Of a DNA stretch of 64,000 nucleotides, positions 18,153 through 26,134 are shown in pieces; positions within the stretch are counted from its first letter, which is position 1; every line of letters begins with the position of its first letter. A program made the position numbers and the translations under genes. The stretch is from assembly GCF_900128945.1 (NCBI RefSeq), contig NZ_FQUD01000001.1, positions 1,268,431 to 1,332,430 on the forward strand, given 5' to 3'. Below the pieces are notes generated by a model. That model was not told the DNA's origin and ran no database searches. It saw nothing but the letters and a program-made list of their open reading frames with translations. This stretch comes from Chryseobacterium sp. OV279. Lineage in GTDB: Bacteria; Bacteroidota; Bacteroidia; Flavobacteriales; Weeksellaceae.

Positions 18153-18569
18153 TTATTGGGCTTTGCACATCGCATCCCATGTAGTCCAGAAATGGGCATT
18201 TACTGCACCTGGAGGAGGAGTGGTGCTGTCAGCAACGATACCTACCATTGAGGCACAGTTGGAATTACAGCCTATTTCATTATAGCTTCCCTGCTGAGGA
18301 GGGATCTGGCGCCATGTACCGGTAGACCCGCTTAGTAATTCTACTTTAATATCAAAAATTCCCGAAAGATTAGGCGTCTGAATTTGTTTAGTGGGTGCCT
18401 CACTTGAAATAGAATCACTCCAGTTACCCTGTGAGAATGTAACACGCCATGTTGAAATCATTTTGGCTGTATTGTTCTGAGGAGACAAATAAACCCAGAA
18501 TTGAGCTCCGTTCCCTAATTGAAACTGACCGGATGAATTGGCGGTTCCGCTTACGTTTGATGTTTCCAT
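18153..18569 (-). CDS. Unrecognised 138-residue protein without signal peptide
   Basis: The composition is that of a secreted beta-sandwich domain (many Ser, Thr, Gly, Asn, Trp: FQLGNGAQFWVYLSPQNN, ISTWRVTFSQGNW, GTWRQIPPQQGS), yet it begins METSNVSG with no hydrophobic leader. Three cysteines lie in the last third (GCNSNCASM and a final WDAMCKAQ). It is transcribed towards the FAD oxidases, ~375 nt away, with a strong hairpin in between. It may be exported without a leader, or act as a cytosolic lectin- or inclusion-like protein; I cannot assign a family. The gene fits the local coding style and has no overlapping competitor. Confidence 0.6.
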   Translation of the reverse strand: METSNVSGTANSSGQFQLGNGAQFWVYLSPQNNTAKMISTWRVTFSQGNWSDSISSEAPTKQIQTPNLSGIFDIKVELLSGSTGTWRQIPPQQGSYNEIGCNSNCASMVGIVADSTTPPPGAVNAHFWTTWDAMCKAQ

Positions 18570-18779
18570 GTTGGTTGTATTTTGGTTGGTTAGTTTTTAC
18601 CTCTGCTTTTTTTCAGCGTCTCAGTTGAGGATTTAGCCTTTACTGATGCCGCTTGATTGGTAGTTCAAAGTAACAAAGAAGGATGCTTTTTTTTTAGAGT
18701 AGAAATGACCAATTACGGTTTTGAGTAGAAATACTGAATAAGGTTGGATCGTGTTTAAACCCTGTATATTTTCAGGACA

Positions 18780-18812
18780 TTTGCTAGTGAAGGATGAAAT
18801 ACTTTATCTTTG
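18780..18812 (+). promoter_or_regulatory. Bacteroidetes promoter for the glutaminase gene
   Basis: TTTG at 18780-18783 and TATCTTTG at 18805-18812, spacer 21 nt, match the TTTG / TAnnTTTG consensus. A start of transcription near 18819 excludes the TTG at 18810 as the translation start. Confidence 0.75.
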
Positions 18813-18854
18813 TTTTTCGGGGTTGATGATAAGATGTTAGCCGAAAATGCCTTT

Positions 18855-19868
18855 ATGAACAACAATAGTTTCTTAGTTTCTGCAAAAGGAATCTGTATTG
18901 CAGCTTTTCTTTCCTTCAATACGGTGATGTATGCTCAGAAAACAGCAGATCTTTCAACCATCTCAGACAAAACATTAAGCATTATTCTGGAAAAAAACAG
19001 AACCTATTATACAAAGGGTAAAGTAGCGGATTATATTCCTGAGCTGGGAAAAATGGATGCTAAAGCAATTGCTTTTTCAGTGGTGGAAAAAAACGGAAAA
19101 GTATTCAATGTGGGAGATGTACAGAAGAAATTCACCATGCAGAGTATCTCCAAAATTATCGCTCTGATGATTGCTGTCAGTGAAAAAGGCGAAGCCAATG
19201 TCTTTGAAAAAATGGGCTATTTCGGAACCGATCAGCCTTTCAATCATTTTTCCAACCTTGAAACTACGGGCAAGCCATTAAATCCAATGATGAATGCTGG
19301 TGCCATTCTCACCACTTCATTAATTTCCGGCGATGGCGAAAAACCATTTCTGAAAATTTTGGATATGGTGCGATACATCACTAAAAACCAGACTCTTGAT
19401 TATAATACATCCGTTTACGAATCCGAAAAGTCTACGGGAGATCGTAACCGCGGGATGTTTTACCTGATGAAAAATAACGGACTCATTTCAGGAAATGAAG
19501 ATCAGCTGGATAATTATTTCAAACAGTGTTCTATAGAGCTTACTGCCGAAGATTTGGCTAAAATAGGCTATTTCTTTGCGAATGAATGTGTTCGGTTTGA
19601 CGGAGACAGCAAGTATAAAAATGCAGAAATGTCAAGACTGATTCAATCCCAAATGCTTATTGCCGGCATGTACGAATTCAGCGGAGAATATGCCAGAACC
19701 GTAGGTCTTCCGAGCAAATCCGGTGTTGGAGGCGGAATTACCGTAAGTGTTCCCGGAAAAATGGGAATTGGTGTTTTCAGCCCGGCATTGGATCAGCATG
19801 GAAATTCTGCAGCGGGCTATCATATGATTTTAGACCTGGTGAAGCAGTACGACCTGAGTTTATTTTAA
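18855..19868 (+). CDS. glsA: Glutaminase A, exported
   Basis: A serine-dependent glutaminase (glutamine to glutamate plus ammonia), about 337 residues. It has the beta-lactamase-like SxxK active site in FTMQSISKI (Ser97, Lys100 from this start) and the family blocks GKPLNPMMNAGAI, YNTSVYESEKSTGDRNR, DNYFKQCSIE, LPSKSGVGGGI and FSPALDQHGNSAAG. With the ATG at 18855 the N terminus is a normal signal peptide (SAKGICIAAFLSFNTVMYAQ), which is unusual for glutaminases of enteric bacteria but puts this one in the periplasm. An in-frame ATG at 18834 adds seven residues and is possible. It has its own promoter and converges with the LytTR regulator gene. Confidence 0.92.
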   Translation: MNNNSFLVSAKGICIAAFLSFNTVMYAQKTADLSTISDKTLSIILEKNRTYYTKGKVADYIPELGKMDAKAIAFSVVEKNGKVFNVGDVQKKFTMQSISKIIALMIAVSEKGEANVFEKMGYFGTDQPFNHFSNLETTGKPLNPMMNAGAILTTSLISGDGEKPFLKILDMVRYITKNQTLDYNTSVYESEKSTGDRNRGMFYLMKNNGLISGNEDQLDNYFKQCSIELTAEDLAKIGYFFANECVRFDGDSKYKNAEMSRLIQSQMLIAGMYEFSGEYARTVGLPSKSGVGGGITVSVPGKMGIGVFSPALDQHGNSAAGYHMILDLVKQYDLSLF

Positions 19869-19899
19869 AGAACTGCATCTTCGTCGTTAAATTCAGGCA

Positions 19900-20598
19900 T
19901 TAAACCATTTTATTTTTTAAATCTTTATACTTGGAACGTCCTACCGGAAGCACTTCACCTGTTTTAAGCAAGGCTCCATAGCGTGTCCCGGGATTGATAA
20001 TGATCTTTTCAATTTGTTGAAAATTAACAAGGTAAGATTTGTGAATACGTTCAAATCTGTCGGGAAGAAGCTGCTGCAAATGCTCAAGTGACTTATCGTG
20101 GAGCTCATTCTGTCCATTGCTGAGATGCAGTTCAGTGTAAATTCCGGCCCCTTTGATGTAGATCACCTCAGAAATATGGATCAGACGAACCTGTCCTGCT
20201 CTTTTTACAGCGAGGTATTTAATGCCTTCATCCGGTTTTAAGGCTGGGCTGACAAACCTGGTCAAAGCCTTAAAGAGCCTTTCCTGATCAAAAGGTTTGG
20301 GAACAAAATCCAGAACGCCATACGCAAAAGCCGTGATAGCTTTATCGATATTGGCAGAAACAATGATGGTATGAAAAGAAGCAGCCACCATCTGCTCCAA
20401 CAACTCGAAACCATTGTCGCCGTTGAGATTAAGATCGAGTAGAAGGAGGTCAGGAATTTGTGCTGAAACCTGATCAAGTCCCTTTTGCAGAGAATCACAG
20501 ATAACGATCTCATTAGGCTTGTCCGCAAAAAATTCTGAGGTCATACGCTCCAAACGGCGGGCTATTCTGGCCTCGTCCTCAATAATCACTATATTCAT
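19900..20598 (-). CDS. LytTR-family response regulator
   Basis: A 232-residue regulator: receiver domain residues ~1-120 (acidic pocket EDE near 7-9, phospho-acceptor Asp55 in LLLLDLNLNG, Lys101 in FVPKPF) and a C-terminal LytTR DNA-binding domain (IYIKGAGIYTELHL, FERIHKSYLVNFQQIEKI, LPVGRSKYKDLK). Its ATG overlaps the stop of the kinase gene by one base (TAATG), so translation is coupled. With the kinase it forms a Lyt-type two-component system, probably controlling the divergent TonB receptor gene or genes elsewhere. Confidence 0.93.
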   Translation of the reverse strand: MNIVIIEDEARIARRLERMTSEFFADKPNEIVICDSLQKGLDQVSAQIPDLLLLDLNLNGDNGFELLEQMVAASFHTIIVSANIDKAITAFAYGVLDFVPKPFDQERLFKALTRFVSPALKPDEGIKYLAVKRAGQVRLIHISEVIYIKGAGIYTELHLSNGQNELHDKSLEHLQQLLPDRFERIHKSYLVNFQQIEKIIINPGTRYGALLKTGEVLPVGRSKYKDLKNKMV

Positions 20599-22262
20599 TA
20601 TTTTAAAATTTGAATGGTAGACTTCCAGCCGTTTTCCGTAGCACCCGATTCGAATGCCCAGTTTGAGCCATAACTTTCAGTCAGTCTTGCTTTGATATAC
20701 TTAAAACCGTTTCCACCCGTGCGGTCCGTCATGATTTGTCTGTTCTTCGCTACAGTTTCAAAAATATACTGATGCGCCTCTTTTGACTCAGAATAATGGA
20801 GTATAAATTGAATCGTATTTCCAGACAAAGGTTCACTGTGGGTAATACCATTCTCCAGCAACGTATGAATAACCGCCGGCGGGATCAGCTGTGTTTCATC
20901 GATTCCCTTTTCCTCCCAGATATAATTCATTTCTTTCCGGAAGCCCATCACCGATATATGTTGACGACAGAGCTCCAGTTCTTTGGTGACAGAGATCAGG
21001 GTCTGTTCAGAGATTTCGTTCATAATGTCAAATTCTTTGGCCAGTGCCTGTATAAAACGGGCGCCATCCTTGGGAGATTCTTCCACCCAATCCATCATGG
21101 AAGTCAGGGTATTCCTTAAAAAATGAGGTTGGATATTCTTTTTAAGCAATTCCAGTTGTAGTCTTGACGAAAGTAAAACTGCATTCTGGTGTTCCGCCTC
21201 AATAACACTGGTACGGATAGAATGAAGGTAAAGCATCGACAGTACAATAATAGTAAAACTGATGAACAGCCCGAAATCATAAACCACCAATCTGTTGACC
21301 AATGCGCTCGCCAAAAGAGCCGCCAGAGCTATAAAACCTCCTTTTTCCTTTTGAATAATGCCATTTAGAACCACAATAAAAGCAGCGATCAGCATAGCCA
21401 AGCTATAAAGTCGGGCAGTCAGGTCATAGTGTCCGTAATTAAACCCATAAAGTCCCAGCAATGTCAACAGCAATGCGAGCATCAGCCATTTTCCATGTCT
21501 GAAATTAAACTGAATCATAAAATACCACGGAACCAGCAATGCATTGGCAAACGTCAGCCATCCGATGATCTCAAGACGAATGAAAAATTCAGAATAAGGA
21601 ATCACCACATGGAATTTCAGATATTCCATGATCAGTAAAGTAAAAAAGAGAAGACAAATGGTTGCAAAAATCAGGATGTCCTTCTGTCTCCGTTTGCTGT
21701 TCAGATAAAGGAAAAGATAATAAACTGCTGCGATCAGAAAAGCTCCTGCCATCAGGTTCATATAAGCCATTGTGATCAATGGTCTTGTGATTAATGTTGT
21801 GTAATTATTGATGTCAAATCCAATGCTCCGCTGCATATCCGGATGCAGTGACTGAGAACTGCGCATGGCAATGGTATGAAGACCCGGCGAAATCAGATGA
21901 TCCGGAATCCTGTAATAGCTGCACTCGGTTCCCGGAATTTCAGGATTTCCGTTTTTGGGAAGCTGTCCGTTTTTACCAATCAGGATACCATCCCAATAGA
22001 CTTCAAAAGCCCCGAAGGAATCGATCTGAAGTCCGAGAGGTGTCAGTTCGTTCTCCACCGGACGCAGGTCGAGCTGTGTACGTGACCAGAATATCTTGTC
22101 TGAAGTATTGCCTCTTATTTCCGACCAGTCTTTATCGTTATAGTTTTTATCAGCCCACATCATATGGTCTCCGGTTTTATAGACCGGTATCGGGTCCTCA
22201 TTACGGATAACAGGCGTGGCCAGCAGGCTGAGCAGCGTTAATAAAAACATTAAAGTATGCAT
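20598..22262 (-). CDS. 7TM sensor histidine kinase (LytS/7TMR-DISM type)
   Basis: A 554-residue membrane kinase. A signal-like first helix is followed by a ~150-residue periplasmic beta domain (WADKNYNDKDWSEIRGN, GAFEVYWDGILIGKNG: a carbohydrate-binding-like fold), then seven membrane helices (~residues 170-345) and a His_kinase domain: LLKKNIQPHFLRNTL with the phospho-His, N-box HTLLENGITHS and GGNGFKYIKARL as the ATP-lid glycine box. The ATG at 22262 is used; the open frame begins five codons earlier at a TTG. It is divergent from a TonB-dependent receptor (110 nt apart), whose ligand it may sense. Confidence 0.9.
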   Translation of the reverse strand: MHTLMFLLTLLSLLATPVIRNEDPIPVYKTGDHMMWADKNYNDKDWSEIRGNTSDKIFWSRTQLDLRPVENELTPLGLQIDSFGAFEVYWDGILIGKNGQLPKNGNPEIPGTECSYYRIPDHLISPGLHTIAMRSSQSLHPDMQRSIGFDINNYTTLITRPLITMAYMNLMAGAFLIAAVYYLFLYLNSKRRQKDILIFATICLLFFTLLIMEYLKFHVVIPYSEFFIRLEIIGWLTFANALLVPWYFMIQFNFRHGKWLMLALLLTLLGLYGFNYGHYDLTARLYSLAMLIAAFIVVLNGIIQKEKGGFIALAALLASALVNRLVVYDFGLFISFTIIVLSMLYLHSIRTSVIEAEHQNAVLLSSRLQLELLKKNIQPHFLRNTLTSMMDWVEESPKDGARFIQALAKEFDIMNEISEQTLISVTKELELCRQHISVMGFRKEMNYIWEEKGIDETQLIPPAVIHTLLENGITHSEPLSGNTIQFILHYSESKEAHQYIFETVAKNRQIMTDRTGGNGFKYIKARLTESYGSNWAFESGATENGWKSTIQILK

Positions 22263-22371
22263 GATGTAAATATACAAGCTAATTTGAAAAACCGGATGTC
22301 GTTTGAAAGCCTGTAGAGTTGTTCAGATGTTTCTGCTGTGAATGGCTGTTTCTGCGATTTAAATTTACATC

Positions 22372-24747
22372 ATGAAACAAGTAGTCATCATTATTTTTAC
22401 CCTCTTTTCTGTTCAGTATTCATTAGCACAGAAAGCTCAGGTCACCGGAATCATTCAGGAAAAATCTGCCGTACCTATATCTTATGTAACGGTCACATTA
22501 AAGGAAAGTACGGATAAAGCCATTGCAGCCGGTATTTCGGATAGTAAAGGCGTGTTCAGACTGGAAAGCATTCCGGCCGGAAAGTATACCATCAGTTACA
22601 GCCTTGCGGGTTTTAAAACCATCAGCAGACCTGTCGAAGTCAAGTCTGATGAGGTAATCAATGTAGGGACAGTTATTTTAGAATCTGATACAAAACTTTT
22701 GCAGGAAGTCTCCATAACAGGGCAGCGTTCATCCATAAGTTTAAAACTGGACAAAAAAGTTTTTGAAGTAGGCAAGGATGTTCTCTCGCAGTCAGGAGCA
22801 GTAACGGATCTACTCAACGTTGTTCCCTCGGTTAGTGTAAGCCCCGGTGGGGAAATAAGTTTGCGGGGAAATAATAATGTATTGGTATTGATTGACGGTC
22901 GTCGGACCGGGCTGACTCAGGGTAATGCTTTGGAACAGGTGCCTGCCGATCAGGTAGAGCGTGTGGAAGTGATCACGAATCCTTCTTCCAGATTTGATGC
23001 GGCCGGTTCTGCAGGGATTATCAATATTATACTCAAAAAGAACAAAAAAGGAGGATTCAGCGGCCAGCTTCGTCTGGTAGGCGGTATTCCCAATGAAACA
23101 CGGATCAGTCCTAGTCTGAATTATAAATCGGACAGGCTCAATCTGTTTGCGACTTATGGAATCCGGTTATCTGATTATGTAGGTTTGTATACGATGAAAC
23201 AGTCCACCGGACTTTCAGGAGAGAGGGTTGATTTGAACAGAAGGCAGGATGAGGACAGACATGATGATGCTAAATTACTTTATTTTGGAGCCGACTTTAA
23301 GATCAATGATCAGAATACCATTACCGCAGCTTTCATGCGAAACTCAACGCATGATCACGACAAAACCCGACTGAACTATGTCTATTCAAATAAAAACGGG
23401 GCTCTAGACAGCAGCCTCACCAGAAAGGGCGAATCATGGGAAAAACGGAGCTATAATCAGCTCGAATTGAATTACACCAAAAACTTCGCTAAGGCAGGTA
23501 AGAAACTGACAGTAGATATGCAGTATGATTTCTGGGACAGTGACAAAGACTGGAATTTATCAACCAGCAAAGTATTTCCAACTGCTATTGACTTACCGAT
23601 GATCAGAACAGGTTCAATGGGCGCCAGTAAAGACTTTATGATTAAAACAGATATGATACAGCCTCTTGACAGTACATCTACTCTTGAATTCGGTTTGAAA
23701 TTAGAGGATAGGAGAGTGAACAGCGACTTTATCGCAGAACAGCAGAATTCCGCAGGCTGGGAAATCATTGAACAGATTGATAATCATTTGTTATATAAAG
23801 AATTGATTGGAAGCGCTTACGTCCAGTTTTCCGGAAAGACCGGAGCTTTGAGTTATCAGGCTGGTTTGCGTGGCGAACTCACCCATATCGGGATCGAAGA
23901 CCGCGCGGGAAGCTATAGCAATAAAAAAGATTATAACCGATTGTTTCCGACATTCAACATAAGCTACCGTTTCAATGAACGGTCAACTTTACAGGGAAGT
24001 TACAGCAAGCGGATCAACAGACCAAGACTGGGCATGATTTATCCTTTTAATGAACTGACTGATCTTACAAGTCGTTATGTAGGGAATCCGGATCTTAATC
24101 CTTCATACGCTAATGTCTTTGAAATCGCTTTCCTTAAAAACTGGAAGACGCTTACGTTGAATCCATCCTTCTATTATCAGCGAAATACCGGAGTGATGGA
24201 GGATTATACGTTCCGGAATGCAGAAGGGCTGTTTATCACAATGCCGGTTAATATCAATAGAGAAACCCGTTATGGTTTTGAACTGTCAGTACTCTATAAT
24301 CCGGTCAAATGGCTGCAGGTGAATACAGAGCTTAATCTGTTTCATTATGCCGAACAGGGAAGTTATAAAGATCAGAGTTTCGACTATTCCGGGAATACCT
24401 TAACTGCCCGTGTAAGTGCTCAGCTGAAGCTGAAGAATAAACTTGCTTTTCAGATGCTTTATAATTTCAGAGGAGCCAATGCTACTGCTCAAACCCGTAC
24501 AGATGCTCTTCACAGCATTGATTTTGGACTCAGCAAGACTTTTTTAAAAGATAAAGCAACCCTGATGTTCGATGTCAGTAACCTCTTTGGATTACGAAAG
24601 TCAAACAGCAGAACCGTAGGAACAGATTATGAAATTAGCCAGACCAATATTCCTAATGCCGCGCGGTATCGGTTAACGCTGGTTTATAGATTTAATCAAA
24701 AAGACAATCAAGCGGTAAGACAAGCCAAAAGCGGGAACAGGGATTAA
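22372..24747 (+). CDS. TonB-dependent outer-membrane receptor with N-terminal carboxypeptidase-regulatory-like domain
   Basis: A 791-residue outer-membrane protein: signal peptide (IIFTLFSVQYSLAQ), a CarboxypepD-like beta domain (residues ~20-105, VTGIIQEKSAVPISYVTVTL, IPAGKYTISYSLAGFK), a plug domain (LLNVVPSVSVSPGGEISLRG, NNVLVLIDGRRTG, VERVEVITNPSSRFDAAGSA) and a large barrel of the outer-membrane beta-barrel_3 type. It imports or senses an unidentified ligand with TonB energy. No SusD partner is present. It is divergently arranged from the kinase/regulator pair, which suggests shared control. Confidence 0.9.
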   Translation: MKQVVIIIFTLFSVQYSLAQKAQVTGIIQEKSAVPISYVTVTLKESTDKAIAAGISDSKGVFRLESIPAGKYTISYSLAGFKTISRPVEVKSDEVINVGTVILESDTKLLQEVSITGQRSSISLKLDKKVFEVGKDVLSQSGAVTDLLNVVPSVSVSPGGEISLRGNNNVLVLIDGRRTGLTQGNALEQVPADQVERVEVITNPSSRFDAAGSAGIINIILKKNKKGGFSGQLRLVGGIPNETRISPSLNYKSDRLNLFATYGIRLSDYVGLYTMKQSTGLSGERVDLNRRQDEDRHDDAKLLYFGADFKINDQNTITAAFMRNSTHDHDKTRLNYVYSNKNGALDSSLTRKGESWEKRSYNQLELNYTKNFAKAGKKLTVDMQYDFWDSDKDWNLSTSKVFPTAIDLPMIRTGSMGASKDFMIKTDMIQPLDSTSTLEFGLKLEDRRVNSDFIAEQQNSAGWEIIEQIDNHLLYKELIGSAYVQFSGKTGALSYQAGLRGELTHIGIEDRAGSYSNKKDYNRLFPTFNISYRFNERSTLQGSYSKRINRPRLGMIYPFNELTDLTSRYVGNPDLNPSYANVFEIAFLKNWKTLTLNPSFYYQRNTGVMEDYTFRNAEGLFITMPVNINRETRYGFELSVLYNPVKWLQVNTELNLFHYAEQGSYKDQSFDYSGNTLTARVSAQLKLKNKLAFQMLYNFRGANATAQTRTDALHSIDFGLSKTFLKDKATLMFDVSNLFGLRKSNSRTVGTDYEISQTNIPNAARYRLTLVYRFNQKDNQAVRQAKSGNRD

Positions 24748-24769
24748 TTTATAGGTATTTTAATTAAAA

Positions 24770-24837
24770 AATCTGCTTGATCTGTGAAATCTGCGAGCTT
24801 AAAATAGGTCTTGCCAATTTTGCAGATCAGGCAGATT
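24770..24837 (+). terminator. Repeat-derived long hairpin after the TonB receptor gene
   Basis: AATCTGCTTGATCTG (24770-24784) pairs with CAGATCAGGCAGATT (24823-24837), 15 bp with one G-U. The arms belong to the dispersed AATCTGCG family. The far arm is followed by CTTTT, so it may stop transcription. Confidence 0.6.
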
Positions 24838-24868
24838 CTTTTACCATTCTGGTGTGATTTTTTTGACT

Positions 24869-24876
24869 TAAATTTG
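24869..24876 (+). promoter_or_regulatory. Possible -7 element TAAATTTG
   Basis: Matches TAnnTTTG, 38 nt before the ATG of the next gene. No TTTG is found at the proper distance upstream. Confidence 0.4.
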
Positions 24877-24914
24877 GTCTTTCGTCTTCTATGACGGAAA
24901 AAAAATACTGACAG

Positions 24915-25523
24915 ATGGCAGATGAAATACAGATTTTAAAAGATTTCGTGGAGGGTAAACTTTCCGATAAAGACTTTGAACAGCAGCTTTACACCAATCA
25001 GGATTTGGAAAAACGGCTTTCAGATCCGGCAATAGATTGGCGGGGAACTTATTTACAAAACACCACTGCTTACTTTTATCTGATTGAGCAGGATTATAAA
25101 AATGCTGAAGGAAGACTCAATGCTCAAGGAACGGTACAACTGTTTTTAAGCAAAATTGGAGTAGAGATCACAGCTTGCGCACAAAAGTCTGATGAGTATG
25201 AATTCATTGTAAGTACCAGCCCCAAATATATAGACGCTGATGCCGGATTTATCGAACAGCATATTCTGCCAAAAGACAAAACACTTTCAAAATCTGAACA
25301 AAAACAATACATAAAACAGCGCTACACGGAACTTTTTAAATACCAGACTAAACCACCCAAATGGTTACAGAATCCGGAATGGCCGATTAAAAACGATCAA
25401 CCTCTGTTCTTTTTAGGGCAGATTGAAATAAAAAAAGGTGATTTTTTCCATGATGAGGGAAGTATGTACCTCTTTATGGATCCCGAAACTGAAATTATCG
25501 ATATCGTAAAGCAATTTTACTGA
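24915..25523 (+). CDS. Cytoplasmic hypothetical protein (immunity-protein-like features)
   Basis: A 202-residue soluble protein of unknown role. The N-terminal ~90 residues are helical and acidic (EIQILKDFVEGKLSDKDFEQ). The C-terminal part has KPPKWLQNPEWPIKNDQPLF, FLGQIEIKKGDFFHDEGSMY and LFMDPETE, a pattern I associate with flavobacterial proteins of the immunity/DUF1963 (YwqG-like) style. No adjacent toxin gene is present, so immunity is only a suggestion. Two terminator hairpins follow. Confidence 0.65.
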   Translation: MADEIQILKDFVEGKLSDKDFEQQLYTNQDLEKRLSDPAIDWRGTYLQNTTAYFYLIEQDYKNAEGRLNAQGTVQLFLSKIGVEITACAQKSDEYEFIVSTSPKYIDADAGFIEQHILPKDKTLSKSEQKQYIKQRYTELFKYQTKPPKWLQNPEWPIKNDQPLFFLGQIEIKKGDFFHDEGSMYLFMDPETEIIDIVKQFY

Positions 25524-25549
25524 TCCGGTAAAAATGGCTAAAAATGAAT

Positions 25550-25596
25550 ATCATCCTGTTTTTGTCATTAAAACCTTTGTAAAGAAATAGGATGAT
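25550..25596 (+). terminator. Hairpin after the hypothetical gene
   Basis: ATCATCCT (25550-25557) pairs with AGGATGAT (25589-25596), followed by TTTT. The 31-nt loop makes it weaker than the next one. Confidence 0.5.
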
Positions 25597-25642
25597 TTTC
25601 CCAATCGGATAATAAAGAAGGTTTTATAATCTTCTTATTTTC

Positions 25643-25668
25643 ATAACGTTGCTTCCCGGTAACGTTAT
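25643..25668 (+). terminator. Strong rho-independent terminator insulating the PKS operon
   Basis: ATAACGTT (25643-25650) and AACGTTAT (25661-25668) form a perfect 8-bp stem around GCTTCCCGGT and are followed by at least seven T. Confidence 0.9.
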
Positions 25669-25827
25669 TTTTTTTGCGAAAATCTTATGAAATTTTGTCA
25701 TTGTTTTTTCAAAATTCTGAATTTTATGATTTTTTTTAACGGATCATCAAACGCACTTTTTCCAGAATTCATACGCTTTTGTAGACATGTTATATTTTTG
25801 TAATATTAGAAAAATAATTCTCTTATT

Positions 25828-25860
25828 TTTGAAATATTATAGTTTTTATTTCTATATTTG
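25828..25860 (+). promoter_or_regulatory. Bacteroidetes promoter of the polyketide operon
   Basis: TTTG (25828-25831), 21-nt spacer, TATATTTG (25853-25860): a full consensus match. Transcription would start near 25867, giving a ~270-nt AT-rich leader before the ATG at 26135. Confidence 0.8.
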
Positions 25861-26051
25861 TCTTACATTAATCAATTATAAACAATTATAATTGAATCTG
25901 ATAGACTGTACCGTCTTATTTTCTGAGAATAAAAATATAAATTGCTTTTTTTAATAGGATTTAAATTCATAATAATTTATTGTTAAAAAATTATTATCAA
26001 TTTTCATTTATGGTTAGAAATGTAATATAAATTTATTATTTTTATTCCCTC

Positions 26052-26113
26052 ATAACTAGCAAACGCTCATGATGCCGAAAGGTCCAGCGTTTTGTTATGG
26101 AGTTTCTAGTTAT
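26052..26113 (+). ncRNA. Putative structured 5' leader element of the PKS mRNA
   Basis: ATAACTAG (26052-26059) pairs with CTAGTTAT (26106-26113). Within it, AAACGCT (26061-26067) pairs with AGCGTTT (26086-26092), and GCC-GAAA-GGT (26074-26083) is a mini-hairpin with a GNRA tetraloop. The outer helix ends 21 nt before the ATG at 26135. The nesting of three helices argues for a cis-regulatory RNA. It fits no riboswitch consensus I know. Confidence 0.55.
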
Positions 26114-26134
26114 CACCTCAATACCATAAATGCA

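Noticed and set aside
26069..26134. Upstream start of the first PKS gene
   Set aside because: The 22 extra codons lie in the structured leader and do not resemble the start of an NMO domain; the ATG at 26135 is better.
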